Shown piece after piece: positions 30,101 to 45,100 of a stretch of 64,000 nucleotides of DNA. A model generated the notes under the pieces. It did not search any database. It was given only the letters and a program-made list of their open reading frames with translations, and was not told the DNA's origin. This stretch comes from Hanleya hanleyi. Taxonomy: Eukaryota > Mollusca > Polyplacophora > Lepidopleurida > Hanleyidae. The stretch spans positions 17,896 through 81,895 of the forward strand of contig JAVTVY010018902.1 of assembly GCA_036873755.1 (NCBI GenBank), in the 5' to 3' direction. The translations under genes were made by a program, and so were the position numbers. The stretch's first letter is position 1, and every line of letters begins with the position of its first letter.

Positions 30101-33100
30101 AAACATACATGTAGCTAATTTACGAGAACGTGGAGTGGTACTGAGAGGGCATTAACCCCGTAACTGTTACAGTCTACATTGTCAGGGCGGAACATTCCGC
30201 ATTTGTGGGACATTAGTAATGTTCGCTGCACACGAATTCCCCATAAACAATCAGATACTGTGACACTAGATTACAAGATATCCAGTCCATGTCTGTTTTG
30301 TTGCCACATTAAAACACCATTAGCGGCTAAAAGCTTTGAGGCCTTAAGCCTCTTCTCTGCCCGGGCATGTCAATGGCGAAGTCGACACGGAAAGGCTGTT
30401 GATTCGACAAATCTGGTACTATGAATGTACTTGCATGATCATCCCTACATAATCTTGTAGCGATTCTGATGAAGCATTAACAGCTATTATCATGTTCACG
30501 TTGTAGCTGATGTTTAACAACTATATATGTATGTACCCAACCCACTTATGCATGACCAAGTATCTCAAATTTTTAAGTAGGACATTTTCAAAAAGAAAAA
30601 AAAAAGAAAAATGACACAATGTTGTGAAAATATACACAATTGTTACGTAAACATATTTCTATGAAGTAGGCTCTCATTTGCAAATTGTCCGGTAGTCAGT
30701 CCATTCGAATCCTTTCGTCTGCAAAATAAAGCGAACCGTTGACATTAGACCATTGATTTTTGACATGAAGGTGCATTAAGGGACTGTGACCAGCAAGTTC
30801 TGAGCTGACCTACTTAGGTGACCTATAAACCTCAAATTTTTTGGAGGATTTCGAGTTATCTCAGGGTATGAAATAGACAAACAAATTCTAGTTGCCCATG
30901 GGCAAGCACGGGCAACCATCACATCCAATTGTATTGCAATTCGGGCAGAATTTGGTTGCCCAAAGGAAATTTAGGTTCGGGCAAAGGGCTATTTTGCACC
31001 CTGTATCTCTAGATAGAGGGTCCCCAAGTCATCACTCGACTGCATTTCTAGATAAAGGGCCCCCAAGTCGTCTCCCGTATTCCTACGCACCATTGACATA
31101 AGAACCTTGATTTTTGGCATGAACGTGCATTAGGGGACTGTTACCAGCAAGTACTGAGCTGACCTACTTTTCATAAAAATTTGACCTACTTAGGTGACCT
31201 ATAAACCTCAAAATTGGCAAAAACAGGTCTTGGGTCAAGGTACACACTTAAATCATATCAAACCCTACTTCGTAGGTCCTCTGACGTTAGTCACACTGCC
31301 ATGTAAGCAATTAACATGCAATATGGTCATTTTTATCCTGGACTTTTGAGGCAATCTACATGTATGTGGTTTAACCCTTTCGCCGATTATTTCCCCTGAC
31401 AAAAGTGACCTGCGGACGATCAATTCCCTGAGAACTGTTAAAATTTGTATATGCTGTCTTTGGAATGCTAGAAATTGCGTTTGCGTCCGAGATTTGCAGA
31501 AAAACATAAGACACCTGTCTCCACAATACACACTCCAGTGTTATTTGTTCTAGTTTTATAGCAAAATAAATAAAATAGCATACAAAATTAAGTTTTACTG
31601 CGAGAGAATGCGCTTTTCTCCGGCTTTCTCGACTTAAAAACGTCAAAATTCAACGGAGAAATCGTCTTTTTTCGACCGCATTTGACAGCGTTTTTCTCAA
31701 GTTTTACTCTGCCAATCTTCATGTTTGACCTCTCATTGGAAAGCGTAACCTTTCATCTTTCTACACAGGAAATAACCTGGAATGGATGGCAAAATAAAAC
31801 GGAGGATACGATTGGATTGTAAAATGATGTCATTCCATCATTCCAGCCACTGTCTACGCTGGTCTCAAATCTGTTGGCTGATAGAGGTCACGTGGGCAAA
31901 ATTACGCATACCGATTGGCTCGTCGGCCGGCGGGGGAATCCATCTTGAATGAAATGGATTTTTGTTTGACACACGTTGTGGATCAAGACTCGTAAAAATA
32001 TGGAAATAAACTTCGTCGATCGTCGTTGGCAGTTTTAATCGTCTGGGGAATATTCACCACACTTTAGCAGTCGTGTAAGTTCAAAATACAGGAGTTAGGA
32101 AGAGGTTTTCAACGATTTTTTCCATTTCTGCGGCTTGCTGCGGACAGGCCCGTCACACGGTATGTGAGGAAAAATGCATTTTTCGCTCCGATTTTTTCCG
32201 TTCAACATCTAATTTTGCTTTATTTCTTTTGCAAACAAACAAACAACTTCGAGAATCAAATTGATCGAGATTTTGGCTTTCCAGAAGTATACAGTGTTTG
32301 ATAGATTTCTGTTAAAACGGATGCAAAAAAAATACAAGTGCTGTACCCATCGTGATGGCGAACAGATTTAAAGCTAACCCGGTCTACCGGGGATGGTCGT
32401 ACGGGTGGCACTCTCGTTATCCCCGTGTACCGGGTTTAATCGGTGAAAGGGTTAATGTCAGGCAGTCATCTTGTTAAATGCAGTTGACACTTGACTTTCT
32501 TACCCATTCCTTTTCTGTTGGCTGTCAGTTACACTGGAAGATCATGCAGTTTTTAAATATTGTCGTTGTCGTAAACCATGTATATCTTTCAGAAATGCTG
32601 CACTCAGTAAAGAAAACTTACTCAAATTAGTCTTTTTTTTTAATTTGTGACCCACAAAATTCCTGAAAAGTAGGACAAATTCTGAAAAAGTAGGTAAAGT
32701 GGGAGAAAAAAGGTCAAATCCTGGAAAAGTAGGACAAGCAAGAGACATGAACAAAGGGATGGGTCCCTGGACATGCAAAAAAAAAAAACAACAAAAAAAC
32801 AAAAAACAAAAAGAAGCAGCCTGAAAATCCAATCAGGTCATCTCCAGTAGGAACAGATGTAGAAAAATCCCACTGATGTATGTTGAATAATTTTTTGTGT
32901 ACGGTAATTCCCCTAATAATTCAATCACAGGAAGTTCAATTTTCAACTTTGTTACTCAAACACAGAGAAAAAATCACATTTCCATTTTTCATTCAAATTG
33001 AAGAAAAGTCATATTATGACAAAATATGACACTATAGAGCTGGTGCCATGAAGAATATTGTCAGATTTTAGTCATTTTTGCTGCACTTCGGTGATCGCAT

Positions 33101-36100
33101 TATTAAGGGAATTACCGTAATCCTGTTAACAACAAAGTTGGGACGGACGGACGAATGTCCCGACAGACAGGTACAAACAGATAGGGGCATACGATAGAAT
33201 GGATGATGTGTCAGGTCTCGAACTTCCTTGATATTTATCAATAAGCTTTTGTAGACAAGAAGGAAGCTGTGGTTAGAAATGTTCCCACATTCCAAAGCCA
33301 CAACAGCGTACATGTAACAGATATATTCATCAGGGCCGTCAATAATACAGACAAAAACACTGCGCAGATTCCCCTTTACTCATCCCCAATGCCCTGATAA
33401 CATCACCGAATGACAGCACAGGTTTGCTAAGCATCCGTTTTTCCTGGAAAAAGAAACTTCACGCAATTCTCCGTCAGAATCGGTCACTTTTCCAGGAACT
33501 CGTGACTATTGGATAAACAACGTGCAAATAACATGATAATGGAGCGAAAACATAAATTTATGTACACCATACCCAGCACTCTCCCATTCAACCCTATGAT
33601 CCCAAATTGTCTCATTTTTTGAAGAAACAACAGGATAGCCTGTAATCTAAATCGCACGGCGTGGGAATTGATTTCTATGCACAAGAAGTCCTATACTGTA
33701 ATTATGTAAAGATTGATTATTGACTCAGTTCACGGGACAGAAGATATTATAAAATTAGACACATCCTGTACATTAAGTTCATTTCGTCCAATCAAGACTG
33801 AATCAATACATTCTTGTCAACAGATGACATTCGGATAATCTTGGTCAGTCGCACATGTGTCCGGGGTTACGTCGCTCAGACATCAATAGGGCACATCGGA
33901 GTTCCGGCTGTGGCTATGCTACGATCAAAGTCCCAAGCTGGCTCAAGGGGTGAAATAGAATGTGCTGCTGTACATGTACATGTATTTAACATGGAGCAGA
34001 AATTTGAAATCACAATTTTGCCGATTGTATTGAATAAATCCCAGGGCTTAAAACTGATTAAAAACATGTGGCTGTCGCCATCGGGACCCCTCGGGCCGGG
34101 CCCAGAGCAATTGTGGAAATAATGTTTCTGACCCCAACAACTCACATATTTGGGGTGGGCATAATTTTACCTGTATGATATAGATCATAGACAGACAAAA
34201 CAATATAGCAATAGAGCAGTGATTACCTATAGTAGATGTAGTCGAACGATTACTGTCTATTCACAGCAATCCACACAGGTTTGTGTGAACTCCTGAAAAA
34301 CACATCCCATGGCACCGACTTTCAATAGGCTTCTGGTACTGGCTGTATTAAACAACTGTATTAAGTTTCATTGTTGTGAGTGAAGGACTTTTTGAGATAA
34401 TGTGTTTACAAGGATATGGACCAACAGACATGTATAAAGGGGCAGAACTCCTGAAAAACACATCCGATTACACCGACTTTCAATAGGCTTCTGGTACTGG
34501 CTGTATTAAACAACTGTATGAAGTTTCATTGTTGTGAGTGAAGGACTTTTTGAGATAATGTGTTTACAAGGATAAAAACAGACAGACATGTATAAAGGGG
34601 CATAACTCCTGAAAAACACATCCAATGGCACCGACTTTAAATAGGCTTCTGGTACTGGTTGTAATAAACAACTGTATGAAGTTTCATTGTTGTGAGTGAA
34701 GGACTTTTTGAGATAATATGTTTACAAGGATAAAAACAGCCAGACATGTATAAAGGGGCATAACTCCTGAAAAACACACCCAATGGCACCGACTTTCAAT
34801 AGGCTTCTGGCACTGGCTGTATTAAACAACTGTATGAAGTTTCATTGTTGCAAGTGAAGGACTTTTTGAGATAATGTGTTTACAATGATATGATGGGCAG
34901 ACGGACGGACGGACGGACAGACGGACAGACGACGGAGGCAACGACAATACCGCTCGGGCAGAATCTGCCCGAGGGGTAAAAATATCCATCTCGGGCGACA
35001 GTAAGAATTTATACAAAATAATAATGTTGCTATTGTGTTTTGTAATGTTGCATAAATATGAGAGAAATTATCTTCCAGTACATGGTGATGCGGTTAGTTT
35101 AATTTATGTCAAATTAATAATGCATTAATTAACCTGTTAAATAATAAACCTGTTAGCCGTTTCCTGAATTCAGCGTGAAGGTTTTAAGCAAAAGTGAATT
35201 AACTGTAAAAAAAAATTGGTTTTTGGTTACTCGTCACTTGAGACAGGTAACTTATTTTTCTACCCGGCTCCTGCAAGAAGTATCGATCAGGGACAGGTGG
35301 ACAGTGTTAAATTCAACCCCTGAATCCCTGATTAAACTCTGAAATGGCATCAGGAAGTGTGCCAGCTTTTAACGCAGAATATGACATCCAAGTTTTTCTG
35401 TGACTAATACTAGATTTATAGCCCAGGGAAACAGGCCGTTTCACCCCTTGAACCAGCAGAACTATCACGGTGGGTCTGCCTCAGCTGGAACTCTAACCTG
35501 GATTATTGTAGTAATACGTGAAATCCAATAAAGGGCGAGTAATTATCGCCATGCACTGTGACTTCCTGGTAAGTACTATATTATTGATGAGCTTATGGTG
35601 GAAATATTACACGACTTGATTATTACACTTAAAAGTGGGTCAGTTGGCAGTATATCAACTGATTGCACTTAAAGGTAGGTCAGTTGGCAACATATAAAAT
35701 GATTGAACGACTATACAACACACATATTGTGACTGTTCTTTCCAAAACATGGGCCACGGAGCTTCAATATAGATGAATCTCTCAGAAGTTCCCAAATGCA
35801 GTTGGTTTAATTTCAGGTAAGCAGACCATTTCTGGACTCCACATGAATTAAGATGGAAGCAAGGGCAGGTTGAGAGTACTGTACGATCCAGTGATTCAGA
35901 AATAGCCCAAGTTTTTTTTTCTGTCCGAGTTCATCACTTATCCAATATGCATGGCCCGATTTCAGAATATTTCAGTAAAAGTCTGTGAATGTAAATAAAG
36001 CAGTTTGGCTACTGTAAATGAACGGAAAATAGATGCCCTCCAATTAAGCGCCATATTTGCAAAACCTACCTATTTAGCCACAATGTGGGGACTTTGAATA

Positions 36101-39100
36101 ATTTCACCAATTTGGCATGTTTCCCTACTAGAAAAAGTTTTGCAGTACCGAACAGAGGTTGTGACCAAATTAAGGGGATCTAAAGCTCTGCCGGTGCTGC
36201 TTCCATCTGGAAAATTATCTAGATAAATAAGTTTTCTGTCTCTACTGCAATAATAAACATGAATTGCAGGCAAGCGACCCCTCAGCCTGTTTTTTTTTTA
36301 GTCAAGTAGGATCAGGGCTGCATCTAGAGCCAATTTAGTTTCGGAAAACATATGGGCGCCCAAAACTCAAATGAAACAATAAACGAAAGTGTTGTTGTTG
36401 TTCAATTTGAAAGGATTTCTGAAGGAAATACTTCTAGAAAAAGCTTCTAGGAGCCTCAATATCGATCCGATTGCATAACTGGGTATTGAATTTCATGTTA
36501 ATAAACCTCTGTTTTGTGATTGATCACAGGCTCTTTGCGCCAAAATTCACTTTAAAAAATTGGACCCTCAATAATGAATTATGAAAAGGAAGTGGGAATT
36601 TTGGATCGGAACCTGCAAAAAATCCCTGGATACCATATATAACAGACTTCGGTTTCACGTGAGTGGTGTGCTGTGATTACAGCATGCAAGAAAGTGTAGC
36701 TCTATCAGTGGCAATTTATGCATTGCACAAGTGTGATAACAAGTAAACACACTGATTGACACAGGCCCACCCTTATCATTATTGGGGGGGGGGGGGGCAT
36801 AAGCTCCAGGTATGCAAACTGGTTCAAAATTGCCCAGAGTCAGGCTAAAAATGGGTTCTCCTAATCACTCATTTTAAATAATTTCCAAGGTACAGTAACA
36901 TGTTTGGTGACAAAAATTGAAGCATTATGTTGTACCAGTTAAATGTGTGGACACAAATATGGTTAATGCAAAAGTTTTAGGATAAATCATATGATGTAGA
37001 ATAGAATGATTTAATAGCAAAATTAAAGAAAAATGTTGTCCTTCATTCAATGAGAATCTTGAATGGACCAGGCTTTCTTGTATCAGGGAACCTTCAAAAT
37101 TCACACTGAAACATGCAACCAAGGGTTCCCGAGATAAAACATAAAAGTGCAAAAGCTAAGCCATCAATAAATAAAAAAAAAAAAAATTAAAAATCATGAA
37201 ATCATCATAGCCATCTGAAAATCTAATCATTTCATCATTCAACATTCAGGAAGCTCTCACCAAAGTGTTGTCAGGCCCGACTTGATAGATCTGCAGATAT
37301 TCAGCGGACAAGAACATGTTGATGGGCATAGATAACAGTGCAAAAGCTGAGTCATCAATAAATAATAAAAAAAAAAATTAAAAATCATGAAATCATCATA
37401 GCCATCTGAAAATCTAATCATTTCATCATTCAACATTCAGGAAGCTCTCACCAAAGTTTGGTCAGGCCCGACTTCATAGATCTGCAGATATTCAGCGGAC
37501 AAGAACATGTTGACGGACGGACGCTAGGACGGACGGACGGACGGACGGACGTACGTACATGGCAACGACAAGAATACAAAAACAAAAATAGACCATAGAG
37601 GATCACGTCCCACGCCAACAGCAGCAGTATGGTGCTGCTGGCGGGTGACGTGGACCCCTATGGTCCTTTTGTTTTGGTCGATGATATCCCATATCATTGA
37701 TTAGTATATGATTTTGAAAATGGAAATCGGTCTGATGAGCCACACATCCCACAAGTCGATGAGTTCAATAGTTCTCGAGTTATTGTCCGGACAAGAACTA
37801 ACTACTTAAAATCTAAGATAGCTGGCATTCATCTTGGATTACACAGGTAACTGAAAAGCAATCCCAACCAATCCTCTCAACAATGTCAAGACAAGTCAAT
37901 CAGATAAATCATTCTTGAGTTATTGGTCAGACATGTAAAGAACCAACTGCTGACAACACAAGATGACTGATGGCGGTCATCTTGGAGTGTTACCAACTGT
38001 TCACTCACCAATGTCAAGCCACTCTACAAGTTTTAAGTCGATCAGTTCAATAGTTCTCGAGTTAAGGGTCGGATAAGAAATGTGTAAATGGTTGATAGTG
38101 GCCATTTTGAATTAAGCAGGTACATGCAACTAAAAAGCAATCCCAATTGTCCTCTCACCCATGTCAGGGCACTCTTCAACTTTTAAGGTTGATCAGTTCA
38201 ATCATTCTCGAGTTATTGGTCGGACAAGAAATGTATAACAGAATTACGGATGCTCAAAAAGTGAAAAAAAGCTCAAAAAGTCCCCCCCCTCACACTAATG
38301 TGGCAGGGGGACAATTATAATACTGTTTGATGAGCAATCAAGGATTGTAAGTTAAATTTGTCACCACAAATTTGTTCAGGCTTCTGTCTGAGGAGATATG
38401 AGGATATATTTTCTACTGGTCACAGAGGACAGGTACATATATTTTGAACATTTCAACCCCTGCAAAGTGAAATTACTCTTTCCACAAATCAAGGTTTTCT
38501 CGGACGTGTCTGATGTCGTCTAATTAGTATTTCCACACAACATGGTTTTCTCTGGACAGTTTCATTATTCATCGGCGTTTCCTGGGGACAACAGCAGCCT
38601 ACTCAATTTCTAATCCAAAACTTTATATAGTAGATCAGCCATGTGATGCTAAAAAAATATCCGGAGGCAGAGTAATGAAATACGAGAAGCATCTTTTCTC
38701 GTTTAATATCAGTTATTTTCAAGTTTCAAATAGATACAAACAGGGTTGCCATGGCGAGATGACTTTGTAATTAAATCTTCAAGAGTAATGAGACGACTCG
38801 CCTTTAGTTACCTTAATCAACACCTGGTTGCCATGGCAACGACAGATTTATCTGCAGTCACGGTTAACGTTATGGGTATAATCAATTAATAATTGCACAT
38901 GACTAGCTACATAGAATGATATATAGGATAATGCTTCAGAGGCGGGTCAAATGGACGAAAGGGATTACAGAAAATATGACATGTGGACGACACACAGTCG
39001 ATGCTCAAATGTCATAGTATGAACTTCCCTACAGATAATATATGATACATGCCAGTTTTTCCCAGCACAGCTCTAACTTGGAACATAGCTCATGCAACTC

Positions 39101-42100
39101 GAGCCCCCAAACAGGAAATGACATGACAAAATGCAACATAACTTTGGCTTATTTTACAATGCATGTAAAAGCCCTAAATCTGGCCCGATGACATTTCTTC
39201 CCTCTTTCAATCCAATGATGCAGTGTGTAGCCATGTCAACTAAATGACAGACAGGTGTCTAATTGTCCTGAAACCTGATGACATAGGCCCCCAACATCCA
39301 TGACAATAGAATCCCACTTCTATCCCTTGATGCAATGCAGGCCCCAAACATCCACGACAATCAAATGGCTGGTGGGGATCTTTATACAATTCAATTAGCC
39401 TGTCACCTCCCTCATGTAACATGACATCAACTTCATTGCCAGCGCGATGTCCCTGGTCTGGCACATTTGAGGAGGAGCAAGCCTATAATTTGGTGTATCG
39501 GGTTACATGTAGGAACTTCACGCCTTGCGGCGCATGTACTTTACATTGACAATGACAATTTAATTGGTTTTGTGCTACATAAGCGATGTTAGATTTCTGG
39601 ATAAGTGTTCACGTGTCATGCAGATATATGAATACACAATTCATCACGTGATTGAGAGAGACATAATACGTCATCAGGGTAAGGCACATTTATCCTGAAA
39701 TTTCTATGTAACACGGCATGAATGAAATTGTTGAGGTGCATTGCAGGTATGGCAACATGTGAAGTCCTGTATGTAACCGGACACCAAATTAAAGCCCAAC
39801 TGAAAACCCTGGAAATATGTAAGCTGTCATATGACAGGTTGTTCATCGACATAGAACTTTTTTGAAACCAGATCTAAAAAAAAAAAATTGCTTCAACTTA
39901 CATATCAATTTAAAATCTGGGACAGAGACCCAAGTTTCCGTGTTCAAAAACATAGCCATCGGCAGATCAAGTTCGCACGTCTGGCCCGTCTCATTTTGCA
40001 GCGAGGTGGTGACAGGTGTATGGTATATGAAACATTCATCAGCTCATATATTTTAATTTGCAGGGCTTGCTTTTCCGAGGGAATCCGATTCCCGTTCGCA
40101 TTCCGACAAAATAATACATGGGAATCCAAGAGATTCCCGTAAAATAATACCATCTGTATAGAAATATTAGCTTCAGATTCCCATGGAGTTACACTACGAG
40201 AATCTGTTTGGATTCTCATAAATTATGACGAAAAGCAAGGCTTGAACTCGTGTCATAAGATTAGTATTTTATTCTCCAGGAACCATGGAGATATTCATTT
40301 AATGTTGATAAAATTTAGATATATCGATCAATTTCACGAGACATTTGGCGGATTCCACGATAACCTAGTCCACTAACTCCCGTTCCCATCCATCCTCGAC
40401 ATAGCTTGACATTTGCAGCACCTCTCACTTTAATAATACCATAAACAAACATGGTGCCATGTACCTTAAGTATCTTAAATGTGTCAATGAATTGCAAAAG
40501 ATGAAAATAAACAGGTGCCGCTATGAATCCTTCGTACAATTTTTTGTTTATCAGGACAAAACACAAATGACAGTAACATTTGTGTTGCTTATGTCATTTA
40601 TCTTGTATATGTACAAGAAATTTCTTGTAAGACAAGCACTTATATATGCTCAGTAGAATTAGGCCAATTGTATTGATGTATCCGTGCTATTGTCAGTGTA
40701 TGACATCACCCATGCTGGAATACTGGGACTTCTCAAGATTTTGCCGATGTCATTTGTCAGGGGAGTTACGACGGAAATGACATTAGCAACATTTTCAAAA
40801 ATTGAACTTGTTGCTCCCTCGCTTACCCTCAGCATTAAGAGGATAGAACAAGGACTGATTCACTCGGTGTCCGTATAATGTGAGTGGGGAGTCATGTCTG
40901 CCTACGGCATGATATTTCAGTGAGACAGCACTATAAAATGGCAGCATTAGATCTGTTCTGTTACATTAGATCTGTTCTGTTACAAGTAGGTATGGGGTAA
41001 ATCTTTATATTCACATACTAGCTCAGCAAACAATGTACGTGACACAGTTATTTAAAAAAAAATATTTTTAAAGTTGAAGATGTTGTCATTTTTCAATTGG
41101 ATGGAAAAATACTACATGTAGTTTATCGTGAATGTTCAGTGCTTTATTTCTAAGGCGCGCTTTCGCTCTCGCGCGCCTCCCACTCGCCTTATTCTCGATC
41201 GAGGTGCACTTTTTTTAGCACACCTAAAATATCCAACTACTGTTCAAGCGTAGAGTATGTACGTACGGCATGGCGCAAAAAAATGTCAGGCCCCTCGATT
41301 AAAATGCGCCCTGCTCCATTCAGACTGCGGTCCGTCTCTTTTAAATCTGTTCCCTGCTGCTATATTACATGAATACAGGTTGTTTATTTCCGAATTGTCG
41401 ACATTGCCAAACATCATGGAGCCGCCGCCAAGAGGAACATGTGATGACGTCACTCCCCCGCTGTTCCCCCCTCTGAAAAGTCTACAATTAACATTGAAGT
41501 TAATGAGATTTATCATAAAAAAGTACAACTCAATCACCATTCTAACATATATGTTGGGGAGCTAAGATATCTTCTGCGTCTGAAAGTTTGGTAATTTTCT
41601 CATACTTAGTTCTATATTTCGAAGCAAAAATTGTGTCCCGTCCTATCTGCCTCCATGTTATCTTACCCCCAGTTGAATTTCCGCTGGAGGCTAACAGATC
41701 AGCCAAATCTTTTATTCTCTGTGAGACCCGTGTTCCTCTATAGGCTGGAAGCAACGTATTCCAGTACTGGCGTTTAGATTGGCTGGAGGCGAAACTCTTG
41801 GCCAGTGAAAAACTTTGTTACGATTTCAGCCTCGTGTCGTGGGAAAAACCCCTGCTGGTTGACACTGACAAGCAATCGAACTCTACGCTGACAAGGACAT
41901 TAATAACATGAATTGCAGGCAAGCACCTAAAAGGTGCGTGGACCCCTCAGCCTGTTTTTTTTCAGTCGAGTAGGATCAGGGCTGCATCTAGAGCCAGTTT
42001 AGTTTTGGAAAATATATGGGCACCCAAAACTCAAATGAAACAAAAAACTAAAGTGTTGTTGTTGTTCAATTTGAAAGGATTTCTGAAGGAAATACTCCTA

Positions 42101-45100
42101 GAAAAAGCTTCTGGAAGCCTCAATATCGATCCGATTGCATAGCTGGGTATTGAATTTCATGTTAATAAACCTCTGTTTTGTGACTGATCACAGGCTGTTT
42201 GCGCCGAAATTCACTTAAAAAAATTGGACCCTCAATAATGAATTACGAAAAGGAACTGGGAGTTTGGGATCGGAACCTGCAAAAAATCCCTGGATACCGT
42301 ATATAACAGACTTCGGTTTCATGTGTGGTGTGCTGGGATTACAGCATGCAAGGAAGTGTAGCTTTATCAGTGGCAATTTATGCATTGCACAAGTGTGATA
42401 ACAAGTAAACACACTTATTGACACAGGCCCACCCTTATCATTATTGTTTTGGGGGGGGAAGGGGGGGCATAAGCTCCAGGTATGCAAACTGATTCAAAAT
42501 TGCACACAGTCAGGCTAAAAATGGGCTCTCCTAATCACTCGTTTTACATAATTTCCAAGGTACAGTAACATGTTTGGTGACAAAAATTGAAGCATTATGT
42601 TGTACCAATTAAATGTGTGGGCACAAATATGGTTCATGCAAAAGTTTTAGAATAAATCATATGATGTAGAATAGAATGATTTAATAGCAAAATTTAAGAA
42701 AAATGTTGTCCTTCATTCAATGAGAATCATGAATGGACCAGGCTTTCTTGTATCAGGGAACCTTCAAAATTCACAACGAAACATGCAACCAAGGGTTCCC
42801 GATGGGCATAGATAACAGTGCAAAAGCTAAGCCATCAATAAATTAAAAAATTTAAAAAAATAAAAAATCATGAAATTATCATAGCCATCTGAAAATCTAA
42901 TCATTTCATCTGTCAACATTCAGGAAGCTCTCACCAAAGTTTGGTCAGGCCCGACTTGATAGATCTGCAGATATTCAGCGAGCAAGAACATGTTGATGGG
43001 CATAGATAACAGTGCAGAAGCTAAGCCATCAATAAATAATAATTTTTTTTTTTAAATCATGACATCATCATAGCCATCTGAAAATCTAATCATTTCATCT
43101 GTCAACATTCAGGAAGCTCTCACCAAAGTTTGGTCAGGCCCGACTTCATAGATCTGCAGATATTCAGCGGACAAGAACATGCTGATGGGCATAGATAACA
43201 GTGCAAAAGCTACACCATCAATAAATAATAAAAAAAATAATTAAAAATCATGACATCATCATAGCCATCTGAAAATCTAATCATTTCATCTGTCAACATT
43301 CAGGAAGCTCTCACCAAAGTTTGGTCAGGCCCGACTTCATAGATCTGCAGATATTTAGCGGACAAGAAAATGTTGACGGACGGACGGACGGACGGACGCT
43401 AGGACGGACGGACGTACGTACATGGCAACGACAAGACACCACAGCCCTATGGGCTGAGGGGTAACAAGAATAAATGCCGGTACTAAGCTCTTTTAATGAT
43501 AAGTTCGAAGTTCCAATACTTATTATATAATTTGGCTGTCTCATGTTGGACCCTGTTTATTCATTGGTAATCTGTTCAACCTAAACTGTTCAGTCTATAA
43601 ATCGTGAGCAATTTCTGCGCCACGTGGACACGCAAGTCTAATTTTATGCGACCGATATAAATGCCGCATTATTTCAGAAATTACAAATTGAATTGAAGCC
43701 TTTATGGCGATATTACGTAGCCCATTTCGTCTGAATACTAAGCTTGTTTAGCAGCAGCAACAACAACATATTTCCAATTTCCAGTAAAAAATATGAATAT
43801 CTTGAAAAAAAATATATGTACAGTAGATCTAGTGAGCTGAAAATCATGTATGTCATTAGTTTCATAGATAATATTGTTCAGTTATTACAGGAATGGCATT
43901 GGCCTTTGGCAAATTGATTGGATCAGTAGATATTTTTCTCAACTTGATATGTTGAGAATTCCAAACAGAAGATCATAAGATCTCATTATTTCACACTGGT
44001 AGGGTACCATAAACTCTCAATTTTTTAAATTGAAAATCACTCCCCTGAAAAATTTCAGAAGATTTAGGTGCACATAATTTAGCTCCCCTGCCTTATATTA
44101 ATATGAAGCACTGAATGTTCTGTTCATAATTGGTCAACCGGTCTTCCTCATGCAGTTGTGGCCCGACATTGACGTTTTCAAAAATACATCCGTAAATCAT
44201 GGAGAAGTGTTGTGAATGGGCAGTACCCAGAACACGGAAATGAGGGTGTTGGTCTCAGATCTACACAAGCATCGAGTAAAGATGAGGAACAGATATTATA
44301 GATCCGGTTTTAATCAGATTGAGATGTCACTTTTGGCCTGAAATTACGATTTCACACTATGCATCTACTTTCATTCATTATAACGCTATACACACTTTTT
44401 AAAGTGAACGTAAAGGCTGCGACAACACACGCACTGTGTGGAAGAACTATATTAAAAGTATCATTTGGCAGCAACAAATATTTTTTGTGATTTTTTCCCT
44501 TCCAAAAAAAAATTTCCAAACACGGGAATTATTGACTGATGCAACGAGCGACTGGAGTCGGCCATATCAGCTTATTGATTAGCCTTGCGCCAATGAAAAC
44601 GCTTGTACGGAGCACGTGATATTTTCCTGTGACGTAGTATCACTTTGTTTTGGCATCGCTGTAGCACGAATTGTAATTGCGGCGGTGGAGAGCTTGGCTG
44701 TTTCAAGCGTGTTTTGATTGTGTTGCGTGTCTCCAGCAAGTGTTTACTGACCTGAAACGTTCGATGAACTACTCACTACTTTCGTCGACATCGGAGCGTT
44801 TTGGTTCAAACTGGTAACCCTGTAAACCTTCATTTGTCTCTTCGTCAGAACTTGAAGTCAGGCTAGCCTCCTCGTACGTCGCTATGTTTACATGCTTTCT
44901 GCGCTTTCTAACTCCACGAAGTAAAGAGCTCCGAGGTGATACAACATCACTGCTCTGAGTGAGATAGCCAGCATGGCGGCAGCCGGGGAACAATAATACA
45001 ACGGAGATAATTTCGTTCGTACTCGGTGCAAAAAAATCCCCAAAAATATTTGTTGCTGCTATTTCAGTATTTCAATGTAGCTCTTTCCCACAGAGTGCAT

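Noticed and set aside
33814..34122. 102-codon plus-strand ORF
   Set aside because: No domain, no splice signals at its ends, and its 3' part runs into the left end of an array element.
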